Translations under genes and position numbers: made by a program
Part shown: positions 34,268 to 43,135 of the stretch, one piece after another
Position numbering within the stretch: position 1 is the first letter of the stretch
Layout: every line of letters begins with the position of its first letter
NCBI GenBank assembly: GCA_020630975.1
Contig: JAHDID010000018.1
Coordinates: 48,906 to 103,768 of the forward strand
DNA length: 54,863 nucleotides
Direction of reading: 5' to 3'
DNA from: Verrucomicrobiota bacterium
GTDB lineage: Bacteria; Verrucomicrobiota; Verrucomicrobiia; Verrucomicrobiales; DEV007
Notes under the pieces: model-generated
What the model was told of the DNA's origin: nothing
What the model saw: the letters and a program-made list of their open reading frames with translations, nothing else
Databases searched by the model: none

Positions 34268-36307
34268 CTAGGCTGGTAGGGCCACTTCGCTGGAGGCTTT
34301 GATTTCATTAATCTTTGTGATCAAATCATTGAGCTGATAGGGTTTTGAGAAGATGGCGTAGGGTTCTCCCTTTGTCTCTGAGATGAATTCTTCTGTATCC
34401 ACGAGGAAGCCGCTAGTTACGATGACAGGTATATTATAGCCTTCTTCATTCAGCTTAGTGAAAAGCTCATTTCCAGTCATGCACGGCATCGCTAAATCTA
34501 ATACTATGGCTAGAATTTCGTCTTCAAAATCCTGGATAATTTCTAGAGCTTCCTGGCCATGGCATGCTCCAAAAGTTCGGTAGCCTTTCTTTTCGCAAAG
34601 CGTACGTACCAAGTTGCGTAGCAGCTCCTCATCATCCACGACTAAAATACCGGGTTCGAGATTAATGTCGCAATCTCTCTGCTTTACTGAGGGGAGGCAA
34701 CGCTTTGCGGAACTAGACGGAGCTGTGTCACGACATCTGGGGAGATACAGACTGAAAGCTGTACCTTGTCCTTCGACTGAAGTGCAGGTGATATGCCCGC
34801 CATGCTGTCGAATAACTCCCATTGCATTAGCCATGCCCAAACCGGTTCCCTTGCCGACTTCTTTGGTGGTAAAGAACGGCTCAAACACCTTGGATTGAGC
34901 ATCCGCATTGATTCCACACCCATTGTCATTAGTGGTAAGTATGACGTAATGCCCGACTTTGCAATCAAGTGCATTCGCCATAGCGCTATCGCTTAAAATG
35001 AAATTTCGGCTCGAGATTACTAACTCTCCGCCAGTTTCGCAGGCATGCATCGAATTTTCGAATAGATTTATCAGTACTTGAATTAACTGTTCCCTATCAG
35101 CTTTTATCGGCCAGCAGTTGTCCTCCAGTGATACTGATATCGAAAAATTCGATCTTTCTCCTAGCTTACTACAGAACAAGTCCACAGTTTCATGAATCAC
35201 TTGGGACAGGCAGACGGATTCGATACTTAGACGAGTATTCCTGGAATATCCTAGTAGTTGTTGGACTAAACCAACTGCTTTGTTGCCAGCTGCAGTGGCC
35301 ATGTTTAGTGGTTTTGAAAGGTTGGTGTTGCTTTCAAACTCAGGCTCGAGAGATAGTAATGATAGATTTCCTAAAATAATAGCGAGAAGGTTGTTGAAAT
35401 CATGTGCCACTCCTCCCGCTAAACGGGCGGCGATTTCCATTCTTTCCATTTCCGAGACATGTTTTTCTAGGTAGTCGGTGCTGGAGCTGTCATTCTGGGA
35501 AAACACAAGCACTGATCCTAGAAAGCTATTGTCTTCTTCGAGAATTGGTGAGGCTAATAAATTTAGCTTGCTTGGGATCGGTGCCCCTATTTCCCACTGG
35601 GATGAAAGGTTGTGAAGGAAGCCGCATGAAATTTTTTCGATGACCAATTGAGCTTCATCTTTTGAGACGGCATCCTTGCTGAAGTCTTCGATTCGACTGC
35701 TTGCAAGGACATTCGGGAAATGGACCGTGGCGGTATGATTTGCCATCCACAGCTCTCCAGTAGCGGAAAAAATCATTACCGGTTGTGGCACGTTATCTAA
35801 AATTGCTTTACATAAGGTGTTTGTCACTGAGGAGAAGTCAATGCCATCTCGCATTATTCCTTGAAGAGATTGTTCCTCTCTAGCGGTTTCAAAGTTTGAA
35901 CGAGCCAGAGCTGAACTGCGTAGGGATTGAAGCTCAGCTTGTGATATACTGTCTAACTCGTCGGCTCGGCGGATGATAAATAATAGTGTTCCGTTAGTGA
36001 CGTAAGACATGACTTGACCGTTGAAATGATTGTTGTCATATTTTTCATCAAACACAATGTGCCGATCTTCAATGCTTTCTTGGTTGTTTATTTGTTCTAG
36101 GCAATACTCTAAATAACTGCCTAGAACGGAATAGGGCTCGATAGTTAGTGTGCGCTGCTCAGAGTTCCAGAACGATCCAAAGTTCTCTTCGATCCATTTG
36201 AGCGGAGGGTTGAGTAATTTGAGCTTGTTGTGGGGTAGTGCTTGAAATACACCATAGCCTAGATCCGTGAAGATTGGTAGGTCGGATTCTCGAAGGATTT
36301 CTTCCAT
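34268..36307 (-). CDS. Soluble hybrid histidine kinase (sensor-HisKA-HATPase-REC)
   Basis: A 679-residue cytoplasmic kinase without membrane helices. Residues 1-130 are a PAS-like or unknown sensor and about 165-275 a second PAS-like domain (ILDNVPQPVMIFSATGELWMANHTA). The H-box GGVAHDFNNLLAI has His302. The ATPase shows N-, G1- and G2-boxes (LINLFENSMHA, DNGCGI, GKGTGLGMA). A C-terminal receiver from about 555 (ILVVDDEELLRNLVR) has its phospho-Asp in AIVLDLAMPCMTG. It lies 12 bp after the small GTPase gene and is last in a four-gene operon. The gene is visibly AT-richer than the housekeeping regions. Confidence 0.88.
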   Translation of the reverse strand: MEEILRESDLPIFTDLGYGVFQALPHNKLKLLNPPLKWIEENFGSFWNSEQRTLTIEPYSVLGSYLEYCLEQINNQESIEDRHIVFDEKYDNNHFNGQVMSYVTNGTLLFIIRRADELDSISQAELQSLRSSALARSNFETAREEQSLQGIMRDGIDFSSVTNTLCKAILDNVPQPVMIFSATGELWMANHTATVHFPNVLASSRIEDFSKDAVSKDEAQLVIEKISCGFLHNLSSQWEIGAPIPSKLNLLASPILEEDNSFLGSVLVFSQNDSSSTDYLEKHVSEMERMEIAARLAGGVAHDFNNLLAIILGNLSLLSLEPEFESNTNLSKPLNMATAAGNKAVGLVQQLLGYSRNTRLSIESVCLSQVIHETVDLFCSKLGERSNFSISVSLEDNCWPIKADREQLIQVLINLFENSMHACETGGELVISSRNFILSDSAMANALDCKVGHYVILTTNDNGCGINADAQSKVFEPFFTTKEVGKGTGLGMANAMGVIRQHGGHITCTSVEGQGTAFSLYLPRCRDTAPSSSAKRCLPSVKQRDCDINLEPGILVVDDEELLRNLVRTLCEKKGYRTFGACHGQEALEIIQDFEDEILAIVLDLAMPCMTGNELFTKLNEEGYNIPVIVTSGFLVDTEEFISETKGEPYAIFSKPYQLNDLITKINEIKASSEVALPA

Positions 36308-36319
36308 TGTATGTGGGGG

Positions 36320-36811
36320 TTATAATATAGAATGTGCCAGCCTGATGAATAAATTTTCTACGCAATCTTTGTCGCTCGCGCTAGTTTCTACGACGTCCCA
36401 GCCTTCGGTTGTCATCTGCTCGATATGCTCGTTCTGGATTTCCCAATCCGCTTTTAGATCGGCTTTATTGAGGGCGCAAAGGAAAGGTGTATTCTCCAGT
36501 TCGGGTCGGGAATTTTTAATGTTCCTGGCGACTTTCAATGAGTCTAATCGACAGCCATCGACTACTAGTAAGTATCCAGCCGCACCTTTGCAATAGGCAG
36601 ACTGTAGATTATCGAATCTATCGTCACCGGCAATATCCCATATGATTAGGTTTACAGTTTCAGTGCCGATGGAGATTTTCTTTTTCTCTATTTTTACGCC
36701 TATGGTTGTGAGATATTGGTCGGAAAAGATTGAATGGACAAACTGGCTGACAAGACTAGTTTTTCCTACCCCGAAGCTGCCGAGCATGCATATTTTCTTT
36801 TGTAGGGCCAT
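36320..36811 (-). CDS. Ras/Rab-like small GTPase
   Basis: A 163-residue stand-alone G domain of the Ras superfamily, strikingly Rab-like. G1 GSFGVGKT is at 11-18, G2 Thr36 in YLTTIGVKIEKKKI, G3 WDIAGDDRF (DxxG 59-62), G4 NKAD 115-118 and G5 TSA 143-145. The residue equivalent to Ras Gln61 is Asp (AGDD rather than AGQE), which may slow hydrolysis or make it depend on a partner. There is no C-terminal Cys for prenylation. It lies between a large membrane-protein gene and a hybrid-kinase gene with gaps of 6 and 12 bp, so it probably acts as the switch of that module. Confidence 0.88.
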   Translation of the reverse strand: MALQKKICMLGSFGVGKTSLVSQFVHSIFSDQYLTTIGVKIEKKKISIGTETVNLIIWDIAGDDRFDNLQSAYCKGAAGYLLVVDGCRLDSLKVARNIKNSRPELENTPFLCALNKADLKADWEIQNEHIEQMTTEGWDVVETSASDKDCVENLFIRLAHSIL

Positions 36812-36817
36812 GCTGTT

Positions 36818-38758
36818 TTAATGTTGTTGTGATAATTTTACGTAGACACCCCACCTAGTTTGGTCGTTGTGATTATTTATCACTGTTTTGATTTGAAGAT
36901 GTGGATGTATCGCTGCTATTTCTTTCTGTAAGTCGTTTAATCGGTTGATTACGACCTGTTGATTGAAGGTAGCTAATGAGCCTTTTATTCTGGAGGCATG
37001 TAGGGTTAGAGTAGGCAGTTGTGTATTTGTTTTGTCGCAGTAAATGACGAGGTTGTTGATGTTTTTGATTATGTCATCGGCTGCCTGGTTACCGATAGAT
37101 AATCGGGTTGTTGTGGCATTGCGGTAGTGAATCGTTTGGGCCTCAATTTTTTTAACGATAGCGAGGTATACGATATTTTGGTCTTCTTGGAACGAAGTCA
37201 GATCAAATACGTGGCCTTCAATCAGAGTGGGGGACGATATGATTTGTTCGTATATTTTTTTAGGGGCGCTTCCTACGAGTTTCCACCTATTGCTTTGTAT
37301 GTGCTGTAGTGATGTTGTTTTTGATATTGGGTACTTTTCGTAGAATAGCGCTTTTAGTAAGGGGGCTATTTCGCTTCGTGATGGGGTTTTCAGAATAGCT
37401 TCTCGAGTGTTAGTTGTTTTTGCTGTCTCTTCGAAAAGAGTTTTTTGGAGTTCGGTGAAGTTTTTCTGAGTTTTGGCTAGTTCGACTTTTTGATCGCCGA
37501 TAATTTTTGTTAAATTGGTTATTGTTTGCTGGCTTTTTAACTGTGTTTTTAAATTTTCTTCCTCTCGTTTTGTTTGAAATATAGGGTCGAGGGATAAGTA
37601 TGGTATTTCCGAAGTTGATTGCCAGTCAAGGTGTACGCTAGCTTGGCTGTAGATGGTTTCTATCGATGTTGCGGCAGGGTCTCTTAGTATCTTGATTTCT
37701 CCGTTTCCGAAAAGCCGTGGCTGAATCGACACTAATTCGATTCCCGGTTCGGCGGAGATTTGTTGTTTTAATTTGTATGTCCAGATTTTATTTCTGACTG
37801 ATATTGTTGCTAATGTTAGTGTAGCGATTCCTAGTAGTCCTAAGATCAGGAACCCCGGCCATTTGGGTGCTTGTTTTATAGGTGAGTGTTCACCTCGCTC
37901 CTTTCGAAGCAGAGGGCTGAGGTGTTGAGCGCATTGTTGTTTTAGAGCTTCTTGATCTCCTGAGAAGTTTCTTAATTCTTCTCCGGCTTCTGTGTGAAGT
38001 TGTTCGAGAGCGTCACTCATGGCTTCGCGATACTCCGCTGGAGGAATCCCTAGGGTGACCGCCGCTATTATGGCGTCTGGGCCATTTTCTAGTAGGATCT
38101 CTTTTTGGCCAAATGAGAAACGGCATAACTCTTCGCCATGTTCGTTGGTTGTGGAGAAGGAGTCTTTTACGAAGCTTCGAATGGCTATAAGCATTCCGGA
38201 TACCATATCGGCATCCTGTTGGTCATCGTCTTTGTCGCTCAGATGTTGGAGTAGTATTCCTGAGTCTGGACTGATTAATAGTAGGTCTTCGACAGAGTAT
38301 TGGAAGGTTTTGAGGATTATATATTCGGACACATCCTTGCCGGTGAGTTTGGCTTCGAGCCACCATTTGATTCGATTGAATGAAGTTGCTGTTCGTAGAG
38401 TTTCGTTCAGTTCATCGAACATGCCCGTAAAGGTATCTTTGACATAGAATCTTATAGCAGGACCTAGTATCGGAAATAGAGCTGCGGAAAGGGGCTTTTT
38501 ATCTTTTTGAACGCTGAGCTGGAGGGCTTCAATTAATGGGTTTTGTAGCGATGTTGCTAATTTTTTATCTGGAGAATCGTGGTGTAAGGATATGGCTTCA
38601 GGGAGACTCGATCCTAGATGGGTAGGGTCACTGATACTTGCAAGCCTATCTTTTAATTGTAGGATTGCAGCAGATTCTTCTGCGAATAGTAATCGTCGCA
38701 GAGTCTCCATCTCATCCTCTGGATCGAGCTGGGATTCGCTGTTGTGCAGAGACTGCAT
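36818..38758 (-). CDS. Single-pass membrane protein with large cytoplasmic domain, related to GTPase-linked OmpA-family proteins
   Basis: 646 residues. The N-terminus carries ETLRRLLFAEESAAI (18-32), a motif shared with the neighbouring coiled-coil protein. Residues about 50-260 form a soluble domain containing ALFPILGPAIRFYVKDTF, FNRIKWWLEAKLTGKD, LISPDSGILLQHLSD and DADMVSGMLIAIRSFVKDSF. A membrane helix follows at about 300-321. After it, IKILRDPAATSIETIYSQ and YLSLDPIF precede a coiled coil (about 397-460). These segments match, from memory, cyanobacterial and myxobacterial OmpA-family proteins encoded near small GTPases. The usual C-terminal OmpA domain is not recognisable here; an unassigned domain takes its place. 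Confidence 0.65.
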   Translation of the reverse strand: MQSLHNSESQLDPEDEMETLRRLLFAEESAAILQLKDRLASISDPTHLGSSLPEAISLHHDSPDKKLATSLQNPLIEALQLSVQKDKKPLSAALFPILGPAIRFYVKDTFTGMFDELNETLRTATSFNRIKWWLEAKLTGKDVSEYIILKTFQYSVEDLLLISPDSGILLQHLSDKDDDQQDADMVSGMLIAIRSFVKDSFSTTNEHGEELCRFSFGQKEILLENGPDAIIAAVTLGIPPAEYREAMSDALEQLHTEAGEELRNFSGDQEALKQQCAQHLSPLLRKERGEHSPIKQAPKWPGFLILGLLGIATLTLATISVRNKIWTYKLKQQISAEPGIELVSIQPRLFGNGEIKILRDPAATSIETIYSQASVHLDWQSTSEIPYLSLDPIFQTKREEENLKTQLKSQQTITNLTKIIGDQKVELAKTQKNFTELQKTLFEETAKTTNTREAILKTPSRSEIAPLLKALFYEKYPISKTTSLQHIQSNRWKLVGSAPKKIYEQIISSPTLIEGHVFDLTSFQEDQNIVYLAIVKKIEAQTIHYRNATTTRLSIGNQAADDIIKNINNLVIYCDKTNTQLPTLTLHASRIKGSLATFNQQVVINRLNDLQKEIAAIHPHLQIKTVINNHNDQTRWGVYVKLSQQH

Positions 38759-38763
38759 GTCGC

Positions 38764-39366
38764 CTATCCTGTCAGCTCAGCCTCAGCCGTTTCGACTCGA
38801 GAATTATTTTCCGTTTTTTTGCCTTGCTGTAGACTAAGGCCCAAGTCGATCATGAGATCGCCCAGTAGGGCTCTATCCGTAGCGCGGTTACGAAGGTCTT
38901 CGATGCCAGTGTCGATGTATACCGTTAGCTCTTCGCGTAGATCGTTGAGAGCTTTATTGTATTGTTCTGATTTTTCGTGTAATTCCTTGGTTACACGTTT
39001 TTCAAAATTATTTAAGCGCTGCTCAAGTCGATTTAGCTGTTTTTTCTGTGAAGTCTCGAGCTGGTCAATAGTCCGCCGAATTTCCTCTCCCTGGGAGACT
39101 CTAGCGTTACTTTCTGCCTCGATGCGCTCTTCTAAGCTTTGCAACCTTTCCTCTGTGAATTGCTGCTGCTCCTGAGAGTGTTTTAGCGCATCTTCCAAAC
39201 GATTGTCCGAATGCTTTTTGAGTTTTTCGATTGAATTGTTTAGTCTCGTTGTTGAAGACTCAATCTGATTGAAAATTTCGGTGGATTTTTTGCCAAAAAG
39301 CAAATCGCGGACAGCTTCTATACTGTTTCCATCTTCCTCGGTTGCAGGAGTGTTTTCGGGGTTCAT
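38764..39366 (-). CDS. Coiled-coil protein sharing an N-terminal motif with its neighbour
   Basis: A 200-residue hydrophilic protein, almost entirely heptad coiled coil from about 30 to 170 (rich in E, Q, R, L). The N-terminal IEAVRDLLFGKKSTEI (16-31) resembles ETLRRLLFAEESAAI of the next gene. The C-terminal ATDRALLGDLMIDLGLSL is a short amphipathic segment. It is the first gene of the operon, 5 bp before the membrane-protein gene. It probably assembles with the membrane protein or GTPase (inference). Confidence 0.65.
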   Translation of the reverse strand: MNPENTPATEEDGNSIEAVRDLLFGKKSTEIFNQIESSTTRLNNSIEKLKKHSDNRLEDALKHSQEQQQFTEERLQSLEERIEAESNARVSQGEEIRRTIDQLETSQKKQLNRLEQRLNNFEKRVTKELHEKSEQYNKALNDLREELTVYIDTGIEDLRNRATDRALLGDLMIDLGLSLQQGKKTENNSRVETAEAELTG

Positions 39367-39373
39367 GGTTTAT

Positions 39374-39409
39374 ATTTTACATAAAAACCATAATTACTCA
39401 AGCTTGAGT
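39374..39409 (-). promoter_or_regulatory. Promoter of the GTPase operon with a 14-bp palindrome over the -35
   Basis: On the minus strand TTGAGT (39401-39396), a 16-bp spacer and TAAAAT (39379-39374) fit a sigma-70 promoter. The -35 lies within the perfect palindrome ACTCAAGCTTGAGT (39396-39409), a good operator candidate. The predicted start falls next to the ATG at 39366, so the message may be leaderless. Confidence 0.45.
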
Positions 39410-39448
39410 GTTCTTTTTTTGGGGCGGAAATGGTTGAAAATTAATTCG

Positions 39449-40735
39449 TTATATCTGTTCCAGAGCGATGATATCCTCGATGGTCTCGCGGCGGGTGATG
39501 GCTGTCACGGTGCCATCTGCCTCCCACCATAGCTGGGGAGCGCGGCCGACGGAGTTGTAGTTCGATGCCATGGCATAGCCGTAGGCACCGCCATCGTGCA
39601 GGACCATCAGGTCGCCGGTCTCGGGAGTGGGTAGCTCTCTGGGATCGAGCATCTCCGAGCCATCGCGGGTGAAGACATCGCCACTCTCGCAGAGAGGGCC
39701 TGCGACGACTACGGGGGAGCTATCGCGCCCCTCGGCTGCCGGTAGAGTGATGCGGTGGTAGGAGCCATACATCGCTGGACGCACCAGATCGACAAAGCCA
39801 GCATCGACCATCGCGAATGTCACGCCCTCTCCCTTAGCATTCGTTTGAGTGTCTTTCACATCGGTGATTCTTGTCACTAGGCAGGCTGCTGGAGCAGCGT
39901 AGAATCGGCCGGGCTCGATCTCGAGTCGCAGCTCGCGGCCAGCGACTTGGCTGAGCTTTTTCTGAGCCGCTTCAAAGACCTCACGCAGCCGCTCGACTGG
40001 TATATCCGCATCGGCATCGCGATAGTCGTGTGGGATACCACCGCCCAGAGACACACCCTCTAGATCTTTGAAATCGGGGACGATCTCGGCAAATTCATCG
40101 GCTAGACGAGTTAGGTTTTCGTAAAGTTCTTCGAACTGGGGGCCGCTGCCGATATGGGCATGCAGCATGACGACCTGCATGCCTGCGGCCTCGGCTGCCT
40201 CGCGAACAGAGTGTGCATCGGTCACCCAGACGCCGTGCTTCGAGCTGGGGCCGCCAGTATCGCACTCGTTGACGTGGCCGTGGCCAAAGCCAGGATTCAC
40301 CCGCAGTGAGATCGGGCCGGTGTAGCCTGCTTTTTGGAGATCGGCGACCATGCCGGGAGAGCCGACATTGGGCAGTACGCCTTCGTTCAGCACCACATCG
40401 AGAGCATTATCGCGAAAGACATCGGCCGTTAGGCAGATCTTTGGTGGCGTGTGACCACCCTCATAGCCTGCGTGTCTAGCGCGGAGCACCTCATTGCCCG
40501 AGACGGCATCGATCCACACGCCAGCTTGGTTCATCTCCTGCAGGATGCGAGTCGCAGGCGAGGCCTTCATGGCATAGCGCGCCTGCACGCCGGGAGCGTC
40601 GGTGGTCGATACCACGGCACCGATACGGGCCCGCAGTACCTCGGCATCCCAGATCCAGAATGGGGTTCCATATTTCTCGGCCAGTTCTTCGAGGAGAACT
40701 GGATCGGCTGCTGGTGTATGAGGCGGTGTTTTCAC
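39449..40735 (-). CDS. lysA: Diaminopimelate decarboxylase
   Basis: A PLP enzyme (fold III, ornithine/DAP decarboxylase type) making lysine from meso-DAP. In its 428 residues the PLP lysine is Lys57 in RYAMKASP. HAHIGSG and the phosphate-binding GGGIPHDY are present, as are EPGRFYAAP and the active-site Cys in GPLCESGDVF. No other lysine gene is nearby. It is divergent from the radical SAM gene. Confidence 0.93.
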   Translation of the reverse strand: MKTPPHTPAADPVLLEELAEKYGTPFWIWDAEVLRARIGAVVSTTDAPGVQARYAMKASPATRILQEMNQAGVWIDAVSGNEVLRARHAGYEGGHTPPKICLTADVFRDNALDVVLNEGVLPNVGSPGMVADLQKAGYTGPISLRVNPGFGHGHVNECDTGGPSSKHGVWVTDAHSVREAAEAAGMQVVMLHAHIGSGPQFEELYENLTRLADEFAEIVPDFKDLEGVSLGGGIPHDYRDADADIPVERLREVFEAAQKKLSQVAGRELRLEIEPGRFYAAPAACLVTRITDVKDTQTNAKGEGVTFAMVDAGFVDLVRPAMYGSYHRITLPAAEGRDSSPVVVAGPLCESGDVFTRDGSEMLDPRELPTPETGDLMVLHDGGAYGYAMASNYNSVGRAPQLWWEADGTVTAITRRETIEDIIALEQI

Positions 40736-40810
40736 GGCTGCTTATTGCCGCAGAATTGGGAAAATCTCAACGCATAATTTAGTGGCTCTCAACTGTGGGT
40801 GCTTGTTAGT

Positions 40811-42151
40811 ATGGTAAAACTGATGCGGATCGGATTTGTTGCTTTGACTGGGCTTAGGGTTTGGGATGCGGCCCTCTTAGAGCTGGGAATGAACTACCCT
40901 GCCTTGGCGAGTCGGGCTGGTGATATTGCCGCTTTACCGTCTCTTGGGCTGCTCACTTTGATGGCTCTGACACCTAATTCTGTGGCTACGGAGTGAATTG
41001 AGATTGGCAATGTCGATTTGGATCCAGTCTCGGCTGATTTCGATGCAGTGGCGATTACGGCGTTAGCAGCTACTGAGGATGAAGTAATACGGTTGGCGGC
41101 TAGGTACCGAGCATTTGGCACAAAAGTCTTGGTGGGCGGACTGGGTGCTACTTTGAATCCACAAGCCTTTTACGGCAAGGTAGATGTGGTGGTGCTGGGC
41201 GAAGGTGAGGTGGTCTGGCCTGCTATCGTAAGTGATCTGCAGGCAGGGGCTCTAAAGTGCGTCTACCGCGCTTCTGAGTACCCTCATTATGATTTGGCCC
41301 AGTCACCGATTCCTGCTTTCGACCGACTCGATCGCCTATCGGAACGGCGGTTTTCGGTTCAGACAGAAAGGGGCTGTCCATGGGCTTGTGATTTCTGTGC
41401 TGCATCTATGCGGTTGGGAAGTTTTCGGACTAAACCGATCGACCGAGTGATGGCGGAGCTAGAGCGAATCCACCATGTGTCAGGGCATACTTTTGTAGAA
41501 TTCGCTGATGACAATACTTTTGCCGATAAGCAACATGGGCGTCGATTGCTCAAAGCTTTAGCGGATACGGATTTTACATTTTTCGCAGAGACTGATCTTG
41601 GTGTGGCAGATGATGCTGAACTACTACAGATGATGCGTGATGCTGGGTGCCGACAGGTGCTAATTGGGTTCGAAAGTCCTGATTATGCCGCTTTAGATGG
41701 TGTGGAGCAGCGGAGTAATTGGAAAGCGAAGCGACACTCAAGGGCTTTGGCGGCAGTAGAAAAAATCCAGAGTCATGGGATCGCAGTGGTGGGTTGTTTT
41801 GTACTGGGTCTTGATGGAGCAGGGCCTGATAGTTTTGATTCGGTGAAGAGATTCGTGGGTGAGAGTGGATTATTTGATGTTCAGATCACGTATCTCACGC
41901 CATTTCCAGGGACACCACTGTATCAAAGATTGAGCGATGATGGGCGCATGTTGATCGATACAGCGCCGGGCAAATACACCTTGTTTGATATAACTTTTCA
42001 GCCTGATAGCATGTCTATCAGTGATTTGGAGGCTGGTTACAGAGGGCTGATGACAAATCTCTACTCTGATGAGATGGTGGATTCCCGTCGTCAGAGATTT
42101 TACAGTCATTTGCGTAGCCGTGTGCTAGCTCGACGGCACACAGCGAATTAG
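40811..42151 (+). pseudogene. B12-binding radical SAM protein interrupted by an in-frame TGA
   Basis: One continuous frame of about 446 codons from ATG 40811, broken by a single TGA at 40994-40996; the frame is kept on both sides. Upstream lies the start of a cobalamin-binding-like domain (LPSLGLLTLMALTP). Downstream it continues (FDAVAITALAATEDEVIRLAARYR, VLVGGLGATLNP, VVVLGEGEVVWP). A radical SAM domain follows with C-P-W-A-C-D-F-C, the 4Fe-4S motif, and a HemN-like C-terminal part (YLTPFPGTPLYQRL). The simplest reading is a TGG-to-TGA nonsense mutation or sequencing error. Restart at ATG 41018 would lose the first 69 codons. A hairpin just after the TGA leaves recoding open. Confidence 0.7.
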
Positions 42152-42180
42152 TTTTGACCGAAGAATAGATAAACAACTTT

Positions 42181-43083
42181 ATGAAAAAGATGAAGTCTGA
42201 ATCAGAGGAATGTGCGTTGAAGCCATTTGATATCTTTACTTTTCAGTTGGGCAGAGCAACGGCGATTCGCCGGGTTGCGACTTGTCGGTGGGCGCTTTTG
42301 GTAGGCGTGTTTTTGGTGTGGACAGCGGGAATCGCTAGGCACTACGATTTTAGACAGCTGCATATTGAGCACCAATGGATATGGGCGCCGTTTCTAGTGG
42401 TTTTGTTTTCTTCGATTCTGATTTTTACGATATTTTGGCTAGTTGCGTTGTTGAAAGGGGGCGGAATGTTCCACAGCCAATATTTGAGCTTTTTGGCACT
42501 GTTCTTGTTCACTGCGCCAAGTGCATGGCTATATGCGATACCGGTGGAGCATCTATTCCCAGGCGATTCTTTGATTTGTGCAAAAATCAATATTGCTCTA
42601 CTGGGAATTGTTTCGCTATGGCGGGTTTTGCTTATGGTCAGAGCATTGATCGTGCTTTCGGGGGTAGGCTGGCCGGGGGCGTTTGGTGCAGTGTTACTTG
42701 GGGCTTCGGTCGAGGCTTTCTTTGGGGCATTCTTTAAACAGCTCGATGTGGTTGGTTTGATGGGTGGTTTTGAGTTGTCACCGACTCAAGAGTTTATGTC
42801 TAGTGCTTATGGTTTTATATCGACTGGAGCTTTTATCTCCGGGATCGTTTCGATCTTCTTTTTGATAGCTCATGGGATGCTACGCAAGGGAGGGCTGTGT
42901 TTCCCTGAATGGAAGAAAGCTGCCGCTCCAAAGCCTGCAATAATGGCTGCAGTTGTGGTTTTGGCTATTTGGGCGGGCATGGCGATACCGTTTCAGATCA
43001 ATGAATCCCTCAGAGAGCCGCGCGTAACATTTGAGGAGAAGGCGAGGGAGCTTAAACGGCCGGGGGCTAGAGAAACTCCTTAG
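42181..43083 (+). CDS. Polytopic membrane protein of unknown function
   Basis: A 300-residue protein with about seven hydrophobic segments (near 37-55, 68-92, 100-122, 132-160, 164-182, 207-230, 248-268), a charged N-terminus and a charged C-terminal tail. The layout loosely resembles Yip1-type membrane proteins, without a clear motif. It begins 29 bp after the radical SAM gene in the same direction and shares its AT-richer composition, so the two may be linked. Confidence 0.6.
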   Translation: MKKMKSESEECALKPFDIFTFQLGRATAIRRVATCRWALLVGVFLVWTAGIARHYDFRQLHIEHQWIWAPFLVVLFSSILIFTIFWLVALLKGGGMFHSQYLSFLALFLFTAPSAWLYAIPVEHLFPGDSLICAKINIALLGIVSLWRVLLMVRALIVLSGVGWPGAFGAVLLGASVEAFFGAFFKQLDVVGLMGGFELSPTQEFMSSAYGFISTGAFISGIVSIFFLIAHGMLRKGGLCFPEWKKAAAPKPAIMAAVVVLAIWAGMAIPFQINESLREPRVTFEEKARELKRPGARETP

Positions 43084-43135
43084 TGCGCGATGGCGCTTTC
43101 GACAGGCTGGCTACTCGCGCTCATGCTAGGGGCCT

